A stretch of 64,000 nt of DNA from Mycocentrospora acerina (lineage: Eukaryota > Ascomycota > Dothideomycetes > Pleosporales). Made by a program: the position numbers and the translations under genes. The stretch covers positions 160,526-224,525 of the forward strand of contig JAKUHH010000092.1 in the NCBI GenBank assembly GCA_022701365.1, given 5' to 3'. Positions 33,217 through 44,138 of the stretch are shown here, in pieces (the first letter of the stretch is position 1; each line of letters opens with the position of its first letter). The notes under the pieces are model-generated. The model saw only the letters and a list, made by a program, of their open reading frames with translations. It made no database searches and was not told the DNA's origin.

Positions 33217-33668
33217 CAAAACCCAGTCTCTTGCGCGTGTCACACATGCATGTTTACGCGATGTGAGAAGGGAGGAGGGAGCAGGCGCAGATTTAATAGA
33301 GTCAGAGCGTCCGGAGAAACTCACGGGCCGTTTCGACGTCTCATTGGCCGGTGATTTGACATGCCATGATCACCATCGCATGCCTCGAACAAAACATCAG
33401 CGTACTAAAAGGTATTTCTATCACGTGGCACTATTGTAGTCGAGTTCCCCAAGCGGATGTCAGCGAAGAATATGGCAGGTGCGAGAAGGCGCGGCGATGA
33501 CGTAATCAAGAGTACTGGAGGTTGAGCTCCGAGCAAGAGAAGATCTTTTGTTCTGGGATGAGGCAACAGCATTTCAATCTCAATGCCGTGATCCAAGCGT
33601 GTCTCGGTCAAAACCCACCAGATTCCATCTACCACGTGCGTGTATTCAGCGCCTAGGATACCCACAAG
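33217..33668. other. Divergent promoter region SEN2 / AIM25
   Basis: This 450-bp stretch should include the first non-coding exon and promoter of SEN2 and the promoter of the scramblase gene. No other feature is seen. Confidence 0.5.
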
Positions 33669-35327
33669 ATGCTGCCTGTAGCACGTTGGTCGCTAAGACT
33701 ACCGCGGCTGCCTCGACAACATCTTCGAACGCTTGCAACACGCGCGACCCCTCCCCCACCAGGGCCTCGTGGTCGTCTGCCAAAACATATTCCCCCGCAG
33801 CGAAGAGAACCTGCAGCCTCATACAGACAGTCTGGCAGCGCTATTCCGTCCTCGAACACCCCCAACGAACCCGCGCAAGATGCCCCCAGCGAGCCGTCGA
33901 AAGTCGAGGCTGTGTCCAACGCCCTCGCAACAACTCCAGATGCCGACAACAATCTCGTGACGCCCGTCTACATGCCCGAGGACCCGCATGCCGTCCTCAA
34001 ACAGACTCACCCGGCAATGCGGCTGCTCGACAACTCGGCCATCGTCGTGCAGCGACAGCTCGAGATGATGAACGTGCTCATGGGCTTTGAGCAGGCGAAC
34101 CGATACGTCATCATGGACCCGCACGGCAATCATATAGGATATCTGGCAGAGCAGGATCACGGCATGGGCAACGCGGTGGCGCGCCAGATGTTCAAGACAC
34201 ACCGCAGCTTCACGACACATGTGTTCGACCGTGAAGAGAAGGAAGTGTTGAGGTTCCACAGGCCCTTCAGCTGGATCAATTCGCGAATACGCGTCTATGA
34301 TGCTGTGGGCAACAACGGTGGCGCATACACAATTTCCAACAGTCTGCAGGGCACAAGCACGAGTAGCATGGTGAATCAGACAAACGCCAACGTGTCAAGC
34401 CTAGCGCTGCAAGATATGAGGATAATCGGCAGCACCGAGCAAGAGTGGGCGCCGCTAAGGAGAAAGTACAACATGTTTCTAGCACGAGATCTCGAAGCGA
34501 TCGCCGGTACACCACAGATTACGTCCGGCAGCCTACCGCTGTCCAGCTCCAAGGCTGTTGCGATAGCAGAAGGCGACACGAGAGAGACTGGTATGCTGCA
34601 ATTCGCACGCGTAGATGAGCAGTTCCTCTCGTGGGACTTTAGTCTCATGTCCGAAGATGGCCGCTTGATCGGATCTGTCAATCGCAACTTTGTGGGCTTT
34701 GCGCGAGAACTATTTACAGATACCGGCGTTTATGCACTCCGCATGGACGCAGCAGGAAACTCAGGCGAGCCATCCCCTCCTACTCCGCAGAGTGGCATGA
34801 CACTCGATCAACGCGCCGTCATGCTTGCTACCGCCGTTAGTATTGACTTTGATTACTTCAGTCGTCATAGCGGGAGTGGTGGTATGGGCATGAGTATGTG
34901 GCCCATGTGGATGCCATGGTTTGGCGGCGGATCCGAAGCTGCCGGAGGTGCCGTTGGAGCTGGAGCTGGAGCTGCTACCGAGACGGGACTTGCGACTGAA
35001 GCCGGTGCTGCGGCACGGGGTCTCGGGTCTGCTGAGGGAGCGGCGGCTGGGGCCGGTACTATGATGGGATATGAAGCCATGCAGCGAGGACGACAACAGG
35101 CAGACGATCAGTCGCCGCAAGCCGCTGATCCATACCAGGCCTCACCTGAGCAGCAGCAAGGAACAGGACAGAGTGGAGATGATGTGTGGGGCCAGACTAA
35201 AGACCCCTGGGCAGACCAGGCAAATCAAGAGCCTGGGCAAGATTTCTGGGGTGGTCAGGGCGGTCAGGGCGGTGATAGCGCTGGCGGCGACGGCGGTGGG
35301 GATTCAGACTGGGGTGACTGGTTCTGA
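33669..35327 (+). CDS. AIM25: Mitochondrial phospholipid scramblase-family protein (Aim25-like)
   Basis: One exon, 552 residues. The N terminus (MLPVARWSLRLPRLPRQHLRTLATRA) is Arg-rich without acids, a typical mitochondrial presequence, followed by a Pro-rich linker. The scramblase domain spans about 115-410: LLDNSAIVVQRQLEMMNVLMGFEQANRY, DREEKEVLRFHRPFSWINSR, a long QEWAPLRRKYN segment, FLSWDFSLMSEDGRLIGSV and a closing AVMLATAVSIDFDYFSRH. Relatives are yeast Aim25 and animal PLSCR proteins; scrambling in mitochondria is inferred from family. The last 140 residues are Gly/Ala-rich, then Gln/Gly/Asp/Trp-rich with repeated WGQ/WGD units. Confidence 0.9.
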   Translation: MLPVARWSLRLPRLPRQHLRTLATRATPPPPGPRGRLPKHIPPQRREPAASYRQSGSAIPSSNTPNEPAQDAPSEPSKVEAVSNALATTPDADNNLVTPVYMPEDPHAVLKQTHPAMRLLDNSAIVVQRQLEMMNVLMGFEQANRYVIMDPHGNHIGYLAEQDHGMGNAVARQMFKTHRSFTTHVFDREEKEVLRFHRPFSWINSRIRVYDAVGNNGGAYTISNSLQGTSTSSMVNQTNANVSSLALQDMRIIGSTEQEWAPLRRKYNMFLARDLEAIAGTPQITSGSLPLSSSKAVAIAEGDTRETGMLQFARVDEQFLSWDFSLMSEDGRLIGSVNRNFVGFARELFTDTGVYALRMDAAGNSGEPSPPTPQSGMTLDQRAVMLATAVSIDFDYFSRHSGSGGMGMSMWPMWMPWFGGGSEAAGGAVGAGAGAATETGLATEAGAAARGLGSAEGAAAGAGTMMGYEAMQRGRQQADDQSPQAADPYQASPEQQQGTGQSGDDVWGQTKDPWADQANQEPGQDFWGGQGGQGGDSAGGDGGGDSDWGDWF

Positions 35328-35956
35328 AGAGAGATTGTATGAATATGGCTTGTACCACCAAACTGTTATCTGATGATCAATATTATATCAGATTGTCTCA
35401 AAGACGACTCTAGCGGTCCAGATCAATATGTGCTGAACGGAATCCCACGAAAGATCACGATTCTTTTATTGTACTGTACGGATTAATGCATCATACACAC
35501 CCCTCTACTGGCATAGCTAAGCAACAAGTTAATCCATTCTGAAGTATACATATCACAAATGCTAAGTATTATTTCAGAAAAAACTCACGTAGAAGTACAT
35601 TACCATACGCTGTTGTTTCTGACTACCTTAACTGCTCACAGCAATAAAGGCAAATCGGTGAAGCATAACAATAGAAACGTGCTCCTCCGTACATCTTCTC
35701 CATTACCCCGGATCCTGCAGCTAACGGTCGTTCAGCATATTTTCCGAACCTTGATCCTACCCCGCATCCAACCCGCTCTTGCTTGCAAGGTCAAATACCC
35801 CGAGATCATAATTTCGGCCCCAATTCTTCCGCTCTAGTATGTCATCACAAAGACCCATGTCCCTGAACGACAAGCATATATCAAGACACCTAGGCCTAGA
35901 ATACACTCTTTGGAAACTACATTTTGGCGTCTACATTTCCCTGTAAACTGCCCACC
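35328..35956. other. Intergenic
   Basis: AT-rich flank with no recognisable feature; it contains the promoter of the esterase at 35957. Confidence 0.5.
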
Positions 35957-36976
35957 ATGGGCCTGAAGACCACCCTCTGCGTCTCCCTCGCAGCATCCAC
36001 GCTCGCGACTCCCACGCCCTCGAAAAACCCATCCTTCAACTGGCACACCACCAAATCCGTCATTGCCTTTGGAGACTCTTACACCTACGTGCAAGGTCTC
36101 CTCGGTCATAGAAACTACACCTACATCAATGACAACTTCCACCTCTCCTTCACGCCCGCCGAGCTCTTCTCAAACCGCATTGTGCAAAACGCGACTCAAA
36201 ATACCGCTTCCGGGGGCCCGAACTGGGTCGAACACCTCACGGGCTGCGGCGTCGCGACTGGACTAACAGACCCGCGGACGTGCAAAAAGCAGCTTTGGGA
36301 CTTTGCGTACGCGGGCTCGAACACCGGCGAGGAACTTACACCACTGCATTGGAACCACACAGTCAGCCTCGAGAAGCAGATTGAGCAGTTTGTGCTGTAT
36401 GGGAATCCCGCGTTGGAAAGCGTGGTGAGGAAGAGAGACGCGTTGGTGGCAATATGGATTGGGATTAATGATATTAATGACTTGGCGAAGCTGAGAGGGA
36501 AGAATGAGAGCTTCACGCCGCTGTATGAGCAAATTCAACGCCAGCAGTTTAGGCTTGTGGAGAAGGTGTATGCGCTGGGATATAAAAACTTTCTGTTCAT
36601 GAATCTCCCGCCATTGGATCGCGGACCAAAACCGAGTGTGAATGCGTCGCTGGTGGAGACGTTTAATGGCGTGCTGAAGGAGCATGCGGATCAGTTTCAA
36701 GCAGAGCATCAAGATGCGAAAGTTTTGCAGTTTGATGTTAATACAGTGTTGAATGGAGTGTTGGATGATTACCAGAATTATGGGTTCAAGAACATCACAG
36801 CGTTTTGTCCGGGGTACAACCAGCCGGATATTAGGACGGATCCGGCGAAGTATGGGTGTGGAGAGGGACTGAGTACGTACTTCTGGTACGATTCGGGGCA
36901 TTTGACTTCCAGGACGCACGAGGTGTTTACGAAGGCGTTAAAGAAGTGGTTGTTGGCGAAGAGCGAGCGGTCATAA
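35957..36976 (+). CDS. Secreted GDSL esterase, carbohydrate esterase family 16 type
   Basis: One exon, 339 residues from ATG 35957 (CCACCATGG context), which gives a clean signal peptide MGLKTTLCVSLAASTLA; the frame is open upstream but starts without ATG. GDSL-family block I is SVIAFGDSYT (nucleophile Ser near 39), block III is WIGINDIND, and block V is WYDSGHLTS supplying Asp and His near the end. Several Asn-X-Thr/Ser sites fit secretion. CE16 enzymes remove acetyl groups from xylan or cello/xylo-oligosaccharides; the exact substrate is inferred from family resemblance. Four cysteines could form disulfides. Confidence 0.85.
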   Translation: MGLKTTLCVSLAASTLATPTPSKNPSFNWHTTKSVIAFGDSYTYVQGLLGHRNYTYINDNFHLSFTPAELFSNRIVQNATQNTASGGPNWVEHLTGCGVATGLTDPRTCKKQLWDFAYAGSNTGEELTPLHWNHTVSLEKQIEQFVLYGNPALESVVRKRDALVAIWIGINDINDLAKLRGKNESFTPLYEQIQRQQFRLVEKVYALGYKNFLFMNLPPLDRGPKPSVNASLVETFNGVLKEHADQFQAEHQDAKVLQFDVNTVLNGVLDDYQNYGFKNITAFCPGYNQPDIRTDPAKYGCGEGLSTYFWYDSGHLTSRTHEVFTKALKKWLLAKSERS

Positions 36977-37263
36977 CCGGCCGGCTTTTGCATTCAAGCC
37001 CTGTTGAAATAGTAGCCAAAAATTTCGTAATTTAATCCTATCACTGTTTAGAATCTCCTGGAAATTGAGAGACTCTCTGCACTTCTGCAGCATTGCCATC
37101 AGTCTCATACTTAAAGGCTCGCATCGACGAAGATGATATCCAGGTTTTCAGTCCAGGAAGTTGGCGAATTTGATGCATAAAAAACCGATACGCCTGATCT
37201 GAAAATGAACGCGATCAGCTCAAATTTCATTTGTCATAATGGAAAGTAGGAGCATACCCACAG

Positions 37264-39354
37264 CTACTGCCAATTTATCGCACCCAAATCTTGCTGACTC
37301 ATGTCAAAATCGAACAAAGCATCGCCTGATGCGTCAGGATACAAGCCCATCCAGGGCAATCCCAAGTTGATCATGTTCGGACTGCCAGTGTACATGAAGT
37401 CCGCCATCGACGACCGAGTCATGCTAATCCCGGAATCTCCAGAAGATGTATGTGTTTCACTACTTGGTGCATTTACACCTGTACGATTCCTAATTGAGAT
37501 GATAATCCCTGGTAGTGTAAACTCTCGCCCCAACTGTTTGAATAGCATCTCTCTGACATCCCAAGCCTGCAGGATGAGTTTGGCGAAGACCTTGAAAAAG
37601 AGGTCGTCAGAAGCACGCGACACGAACCGAACTTCAAAGTTCTCGCTCAAAGCTTCCCAGGATCGTCCGGAAAGCTTGCCATTTGGCCGCTTTTTTAAGT
37701 CGTGTACGAGATGCACATACGACAAGCCGGGGAAATGATTACTCATAAACCAATGGTAACCTTTTGTTAATGGCGACATCATGATTTTGGTGTCACAATC
37801 CAGCGCGTCGAGTGCATAAGAGACTCCAATATCGCATTCCTTGTCTCCATATGACACTCTGTTGGCGGAAGAATTGGGGAAAGTGGACAGATGTTCCAGG
37901 AGTCGGAATTTTGTGAGGAGAGATTGTGCCGTCCAGGTAGTCAGATAGTGAAGCGGATTGTTCGGACTACAAAACTTTAGATACTTGTCATACATAGTAA
38001 TTTCCATAGCGCGCAGGTCCGTGTTCCTGGCTAGAACTTTCAGAGCTGGCACAGTGAAGTCGAGGTAAAACTCAGAGTATCGAACCTGATCACCGAGTTC
38101 ACTGCTTATTACTGCAAACAAGGAGTCGGTGATCTTGCCTTGTGTTGGGAGTTCTTTCATATCGGGCCAAAGATCAGAGTCGTTAACGTTAAGTGGTACT
38201 TTGCAGTCCCAGATGGGGTTTAGCATCGCAGCTTTTGCATCAGCTTTCTCACCTGTGCGAGTGTCGAAAAGCACAATAGACCACCACAGTCGACGCCGCA
38301 TCTCAGCCTCGAAAATACTGTGTTTGGACAAAGAAGCTTCATTATGAATACCTGTACGCTGCGCAATACGGACCGCAACGCCGAGCATAGAAGACAGGGA
38401 GCGAGGCACTGTGTTGGAGCGTACCGATACGAGGTAGAGGTACAATGCGGTCAGGCACTCGTTATTTTCGGTCCTAAGGAAATTTGCGTTCGAAAGAGCT
38501 TGCTGACAACCAAAATAATAATTCATCAGGAGAGACTCTTTTGACAATCCCAACATTGTTTGGCAATCGTCTGTTTCGAGGCTAAGAATAGCAAGACAGT
38601 AGATACTGAACATGAGTGCCTCAAGATTCGTGTCTATATTTGACAAGTCATTGGTGGCATTGATAATGCGGGCTTGTAGTGTAGGAGTGTGTGTAACCTT
38701 TAATAGCGGGTTTACGTTGTCGAGGTACACCTGCCAAAGCTGGAAGATTTGGATAGCACTGGGGTGCAGCGTGAATAGTTCGACAGCAGTTTTACGTGAG
38801 CTAAAGAATAGATGGTGGTCGTCTTGGCTAAATTGGTCCCATGCCTGCTTGATTGAGGCCTTCTGTTCATGCATGCTTTCAGGAGAAGAGCCGTCCTCAA
38901 TATCTGCACTCATAGCTTGCCAAATGTTCTTAGCTTCGTACACTGGTTCAGATGCCGCTACCGATGAGGGAGTCGATGCCGTAAATGGCCGATCTGAATA
39001 ATTTTCCCCTCTCGCATGAGAAGATTCGTTTCCAGTAGCTACATCCGGAGACGACGATTCAAAATCGATATTATTTTGACGCAGTAGGTTTTCGTATCGT
39101 CGAAGGCGATGCAACAAATCCCGTTCAGGTATCACGCGCTTCTGTCGACGTTGAGTCAATGTCGCAGGAATACATTGAGCATGATTCTTGGTGCAATTTC
39201 CACAAGGGAATTTGCGATCACACTTGACTTTCCGTTGTTGGCAAAGGACGCAAGCAAGCACTCGCTGCGGTTTCGAAACGAGACCTCTTGGTTTTGGTGT
39301 CGCCGCAGGTGTCGCCATGGCTGCAGCTCCAGAAGATGACTGAAAAGGTTCCAT
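37264..39354 (-). CDS. Zn2Cys6 fungal-specific transcription factor
   Basis: One exon, 696 residues. The binuclear zinc cluster starts near residue 34 with spacing CxxC-x6-C-x5-C-xx-C-x6-C and a basic linker QRRQKRVIP, followed by a short coiled coil (RDLLHRLRRYENLLRQ). The middle-homology region (about 195-480) shows the usual FFGCQQALSNANFLR, LVSVRSNTVPRSLSSMLGVAVRIAQRTGIHNE and LRRRLWWSIVLFD-type stretch of the fungal_trans domain. A Met/Asp-rich C terminus (about 650-696) could activate transcription. It is divergent from a DHA2 transporter across 281 bp, the standard layout of a pathway-specific regulator with its exporter. Its target is unknown. Confidence 0.93.
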   Translation of the reverse strand: MEPFQSSSGAAAMATPAATPKPRGLVSKPQRVLACVLCQQRKVKCDRKFPCGNCTKNHAQCIPATLTQRRQKRVIPERDLLHRLRRYENLLRQNNIDFESSSPDVATGNESSHARGENYSDRPFTASTPSSVAASEPVYEAKNIWQAMSADIEDGSSPESMHEQKASIKQAWDQFSQDDHHLFFSSRKTAVELFTLHPSAIQIFQLWQVYLDNVNPLLKVTHTPTLQARIINATNDLSNIDTNLEALMFSIYCLAILSLETDDCQTMLGLSKESLLMNYYFGCQQALSNANFLRTENNECLTALYLYLVSVRSNTVPRSLSSMLGVAVRIAQRTGIHNEASLSKHSIFEAEMRRRLWWSIVLFDTRTGEKADAKAAMLNPIWDCKVPLNVNDSDLWPDMKELPTQGKITDSLFAVISSELGDQVRYSEFYLDFTVPALKVLARNTDLRAMEITMYDKYLKFCSPNNPLHYLTTWTAQSLLTKFRLLEHLSTFPNSSANRVSYGDKECDIGVSYALDALDCDTKIMMSPLTKGYHWFMSNHFPGLSYVHLVHDLKKRPNGKLSGRSWEALSENFEVRFVSRASDDLFFKVFAKLILQAWDVREMLFKQLGREFTLPGIIISIRNRTGVNAPSSETHTSSGDSGISMTRSSMADFMYTGSPNMINLGLPWMGLYPDASGDALFDFDMSQQDLGAINWQ

Positions 39355-39635
39355 AAGGTACTGATGGGTCCCGAATGTTGAAAAATGTAGAAAACATAGT
39401 CATGAGGCATCGAGCTGAGATGAGGTGAGTTGATGGCTGTCGGGGAATCGCATCTCCCGAAAAAGGGTTAGCGTGCTACCTTCGCACTTTACTCTCCCCG
39501 AAAACCACACAATCTACTGCACACGTCGCACCCGAATCCCAATCTACAGCACCCGAAACGCAAAGTAAGACTCACAATGGTATGTATTTAAGTTCAGGCT
39601 ATCTCCGCTTGTTTGGAAGACAATCATCACTAAAC
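39355..39635. promoter_or_regulatory. Bidirectional promoter between Zn2Cys6 regulator and MFS exporter
   Basis: The 281-bp gap separates two divergent start codons. Several CCCGAA/CCGAAA and mirrored CGGG-like triplet motifs (for example TCTCCCGAAAAAGG near 39451, CCCCGAAAACC near 39496, CACCCGAAT near 39528, CACCCGAAA near 39550) resemble half-sites bound by Zn2Cys6 proteins. Binding is inferred, not shown. Confidence 0.5.
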
Positions 39636-41387
39636 ATGTCTTCCACAGCTTCAACACACTCTTTGGAGAGGGCTCAGCCCGTCGATGAGTACGCAGATGC
39701 CGAAAAGAACTTCAAGCCCAAATCCATCAAGTTCTGGACAGTTCTTATTGGCATGTATATGTCATTCTTCTTGGTCGCACTTGTAAATGCACCCCCACCT
39801 ATCTACTGTAGCGCTGTACTAACACACCAATAGGACCGTCTGATCATTGCGACCGCCATCCCCGCCATCACTGCTGAATTTAACTCTATTCAAGATATCG
39901 GCTGGTATGGTAGCGCTTATATGCTGACCGCTGCCTGCTTCTTTCCCATCTTTGGCCGTATCTACCAACTCTATTCAACCAAGCATGTCTTCCTTGTCTC
40001 AATCGTCATCTTCGAGACTGGATCCGCGCTTTGTGGTGGTGCCCCAAGTTCAACTGCTTTCATCATTGGGCGTGCCATTGCAGGACTTGGTTCAGCTGGT
40101 ATCTTTACCGGTGCTACGCTAATCATCCTACCCCTTGTTCCTCTCCGTAAACGGCCTGTCTTTACGAGTTTGTTTGGATTGGCTTTTGGTGTTTCATCCG
40201 TACTTGGACCTATTGTCGGTGGTGCCTTGACTGATTCAGTGTAAGTAGCCCCCTAATCCCCATTTTCAAAAGAAAAATGCTCTAACAAGTTTCCTCCCAG
40301 AACATGGCGATGGTGTTTCTACATTAATTTGCCAGTAGGTGGCTTCTCCATCGCTGCAGTGGCATTCTTGCTCAAAGTTGAATCGCCCAAACGCTCAAAA
40401 TCTTCCTTGCTGTCGCAAATTCAAAGTCTCGACCCTGTCGGAGCATTCTTCTTCATGCCATCTATGGTGTGTCTTGTTCTTGCACTTCAATGGGGAGGTT
40501 CCACCGACCCATGGACGGCACCCAAGATTATCGGCCTTCTTGTTGCCTTCGCTGTCCTTTTCTTCGCATTCATCGTTGTCGAAATCATGATGCCGGAAAC
40601 TGCCATGATACCTACTCGGGTCGTGCTCAATCGATCGGTCGCAGGAGCTATGGTATTCATGTTTTTCCTCTCTGGAGCTATGATGTCTGCTGTGTACTAT
40701 CTGACTATCTGGTTCCAAACTGTCAAGGGTAGTTCAGCGACACACTCCGGTATTCAGACACTTCCTTTGCTGTTGGCCATGATTATTTTTGGCATCATGA
40801 CTGCCATCTTCACCCAGAAGATCGGATACTACGTTCCAGCTATGATAGTATCTCCTGTCCTTAGTGGGATCGGCGCCGGACTACTGTCGACTCTATCATC
40901 AGACGCCGACCAGGGCCATTGGATAGGATACCAGATCCTATACGGAATTGGCATTGGCTGCGGAATGCAGACATCTACCTTGGTTGCGCAAACTGTTCTA
41001 CCACGTGGTGACGTACCCATCGGCATGAGCTTGATGTTTTTCATGCAACAAATTGGTGGAGCGGTCTTCATTGCTGTCAGCCAAAACATCTTCGCCAGCA
41101 GACTGATAGAGAGGCTCTCAGGCGTCGCCGGTCTTGACAGCAAGACTATTGTAAACGTTGGTGCCAATGATCTGCACAAGATTGTTCCACCTAACCAGCT
41201 CGATACCGTTATCGACGCATACAATTATGCACTGACTCGAGTTTTCGTAATGGCTGCTGCACTCAGCGCATGCACGATCATTGGTGCACTGGCAGTTGAA
41301 TGGAGAAGCATCAAAGGAAAGAAAGGTGGGGCTTCAACTGATGCCGAGACTAAAGTGGAAAATAAGGAAGTTGAGACTAAGGTGTAG
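39636..41387 (+). CDS. DHA2-type MFS exporter next to a Zn2Cys6 regulator
   Basis: Three exons (39636-39782, 39834-40240, 40301-41387) give 546 residues. Motifs of 14-TM DHA2 carriers: LDRLIIATAIPAI assembled across the first splice, WYGSAYMLTAACFFPIFGR, the motif C-type GFGVSSVLGPIVGGAL-like stretch, TWRWCFYINLPVGG formed across the second splice, and a late FMQQIGGAVFIAVSQNIF. The protein resembles aflatoxin-pump-like (AflT) and other toxin or metabolite exporters of fungi. The acidic/basic C-terminal tail is short. Start: ATG 39636; the earlier in-frame codon at 39582 would add a poorly conserved segment. Confidence 0.92.
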
Positions 41388-42695
41388 GTTGGTCTCATAG
41401 TGGTCTGAAAATGGTACATAGCTTTGCGTTTTATGAACAACAGCCCTTGTAGATCCAAGAAATAATTCGAAGTACAACAACGATAGATAGTGTTGGGAAT
41501 TCATAATTAGGGAGGGGTGAAAAACAAGAGCGGGATAATAATAATCGATCTAGTAGTTCACATATGCCTTCTTTGCCGCTCTTTTTGTCATTCCAGATTC
41601 CTGGCCAAGATGTTACACTCGCTGCATACCAAAAGTCAGACCCAAATACTAAGCCACGATTGAACGATTTCAAACACCAGAATGGCATTATCCTGCCGTC
41701 AAAGCCCCATGGTTTCCATGTCCTTGCGAGCGAGAGCCTTGCTGTTCATTACGCTAATCCATCTCCAAACTTTTCTGGTTCTAATCTCAGTGGTTGCTGC
41801 GATTGTGATGCCTAACAGGCAGAAGCTCAATGTATGAATTGTCACGTAGAGTATATACATCTACTAGCTGGTGCAGCTAGAGATTGATTGATCTTTTGCA
41901 TCACCACATAAGTTAACACTTGTTACGAACGAGATCGAAATAAAAATTCACATTGATGACAGAAAAGGCCATCCTGCTCCTAATTCATTCTCATCCATCT
42001 ACGCAGTGACCCGGCAACGAAGTCTTGGAACCGTACCTAATTTGCCTATTACTTCTATTGGCCATGGCATATTAGGGTTTCCAGAGACCCTATTCCATAG
42101 CAACGGGATATTTCCAAAATTTAATATCACCTTTTCCAGCCCGACAGGCTTAATCTTGAAGGGTTTAACGCGACCCGAACAAACATTGAGGTGAAGCACG
42201 GCAGCGTTCGATATGAGGGCTAAGAATCTTCCAGGTATGTAGCATAGAGAGAACAAGGTTACCAACCCCCTGATTTAAGTCATATGGTTTACTTCGAGCT
42301 GCCGGTAGATAGTAATCTATCAACTCAGGTAAGCGTTTTGTATCTGTTTTGCGAAGCCTACAGAACTCTACAATACTTTTGTGGCTTTGGCCTCGATGGG
42401 ATAGATGTGATACGACGGCCTCATTTAAGATGCAAAGTTTACAAAGTGAATGTAATGTATTATATTGTTACTTCTCAGTATCTCAGGAACTGACTCTGAG
42501 TGACTACCTCATGTAGACAAATGACCTAACGCCCACAATGCAACCCAAACGCCAAGAGAAACGGTAGGGTATGATTCATCAATACAAAGAAACGAAACAA
42601 AGAACAAAAAGAATGCAAGATCCTATCTCAAAAGTCAGTCACATTCTTGACTCCATGATCGTGAGTTCAAGAAAGCTTACCCAAAACCGAGTAGA
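41388..42695. other. 1.3-kb intergenic, no gene seen
   Basis: AT-rich with scattered short frames and no recognisable domain. No repeat structure was noticed. Confidence 0.45.
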
Positions 42696-42926
42696 TTATC
42701 TTGCGCAGCCTAGATACTGCGACGAGCAGTATACATTCTCCCTTGTCAAATCCGATCCATCAGCTCTGCTTCTCCTTGTTTCTAGTAGCGGCGGGACGAA
42801 TGGTAGTGCTAGAGCTGAGGCGACGTATCCTGTTGCGAGTGTGGCCTTAATTTTGTAGTGTGGGTCGCGATGGATATGTGTAGAGTAGCGGCGCAGTTGG
42901 TGGATTGCTTGGGTTTTGAATGCCAT
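42696..42926 (-). CDS. Possible small mitochondrial membrane protein (76 aa)
   Basis: The frame starts with CACAATGGC, a good fungal initiation context, after a CAA/ACC-rich leader typical of expressed filamentous-fungal mRNAs. The first 22 residues are basic with no acids, followed by a membrane segment (ATLATGYVASALALPFV), the pattern of small inner-membrane subunits. I do not recognise the family, and the C terminus (ENVYCSSQYLGCAR) may be wrong if an intron is present. Confidence 0.4.
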   Translation of the reverse strand: MAFKTQAIHQLRRYSTHIHRDPHYKIKATLATGYVASALALPFVPPLLETRRSRADGSDLTRENVYCSSQYLGCAR

Positions 42927-44138
42927 TGTGGATATTGTGGACTGGAAAGCCTCTGGTGTGAAGTCTTGAAGCTGAACACGTCGAAGTGATGTTTTGACCT
43001 TTGTGCTTGGTTTTTCGTGAAAACAAATCTGGTGTCGTACGGCGTGTTTGGTGATGGAAGACTTGTGTTGTGGTTGAGATATTGAAACGTGTGAGGTACT
43101 TTTGATACTACAGAAAGCAAGTAAGCACAGCCCAGCAGGTCAGGCTATATAAGGATTCGAACTCGGCTGCCTATGCGGCTTTTAACGCTGAGAGATCATA
43201 GGGCTGTACTCACGGCGTCTTTTCGGCAGAAATGCGCAATGATGCAGGCGCAAGCAAGCGTTTCTTGCGTGCTCAGGGCTCCTCTTTATTCTCGCAACCT
43301 GCACCTTGATGGCTTGTTTGTTAAGGCCCAAATCTTACTTTTGCTTATCAACAATGCTGCTTTGAAATCTTTGTCTCCAACTGACAAACACAGTGCACAG
43401 AAAATGAGTTATCGGCCGAGGACCAAAGTTGACATCTCGGCAGCTGAACAGGCACATTGAAGGCGCGCGGAACTGCCCGACGGTTTTTGTGGGGAAATCG
43501 TGCATGGAACGGATGTTTTGATTGCCCGGATCAGACCACACTCGTATGAAGTCGTGCGAGCATGCCCCTCCTGGCAATGATTCACACAGCTCTCCTGCCC
43601 TGTGAGAGGCGGTTTCCTAATCAACAGTTTTCTCTTTTTGCGCATTGGTGAGCCTGCGATCACGACATCGTTCGTGAGGGTTACGCATTTTGTGAGTTGT
43701 GGAGTGAAATCCTGTCAGCAGATTTAAGTCGATGTTGATTGGCAGATGGCCGAGGAGGAGCTCCCACAATGTTTCAAACACGTCGAGACGTCAGCGATCG
43801 CCAAGTTTGTGTAGTTTGGTGTTTCCTTTTCATCGCCACCAAAGACACGATGAGCTACCGACCCCCAGAAGCCTTCCGATACTGATTCTCTAGTTTTGCC
43901 GCGAAGCTTCTCCTGCAGTCGGATTTTGTGAATGCGGGAACGTTCAGTGTTCTTTTGGTTGTAGATGCACGTTTGCGTAGTTATTGGAATGCCTGTCAAC
44001 AGCTGGCTGAGTCTTGTTGTGTCATACCTTAACAACAACAGGGTCACACCTGCCACGGCCACAGCCATATTGATCGGTAAATTTGCTCATCATTCATGCC
44101 TGCTGGTATTCTACTTCTAAAGCATCAATTCTGGCTAC
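42927..44138. other. Intergenic, with a degenerate tRNA-like stretch
   Basis: No protein gene is supported. Near 43150-43225 the minus strand has a T-loop-like GAGTTCGAATCC and box-like sequences, but stems do not pair. The 114-codon frame at 43724-44068 shows no family features. Confidence 0.4.

Noticed and set aside
43150..43225. tRNA gene on the minus strand
   Set aside because: A T-loop-like GAGTTCGAATCC is present, but T stem, acceptor stem and D arm do not pair; at most a tRNA relic.
43724..44068. 114-codon minus-strand frame next to the FAD oxidase
   Set aside because: Starts with a hydrophobic stretch but shows no conserved motif and no clear promoter or splice partner.
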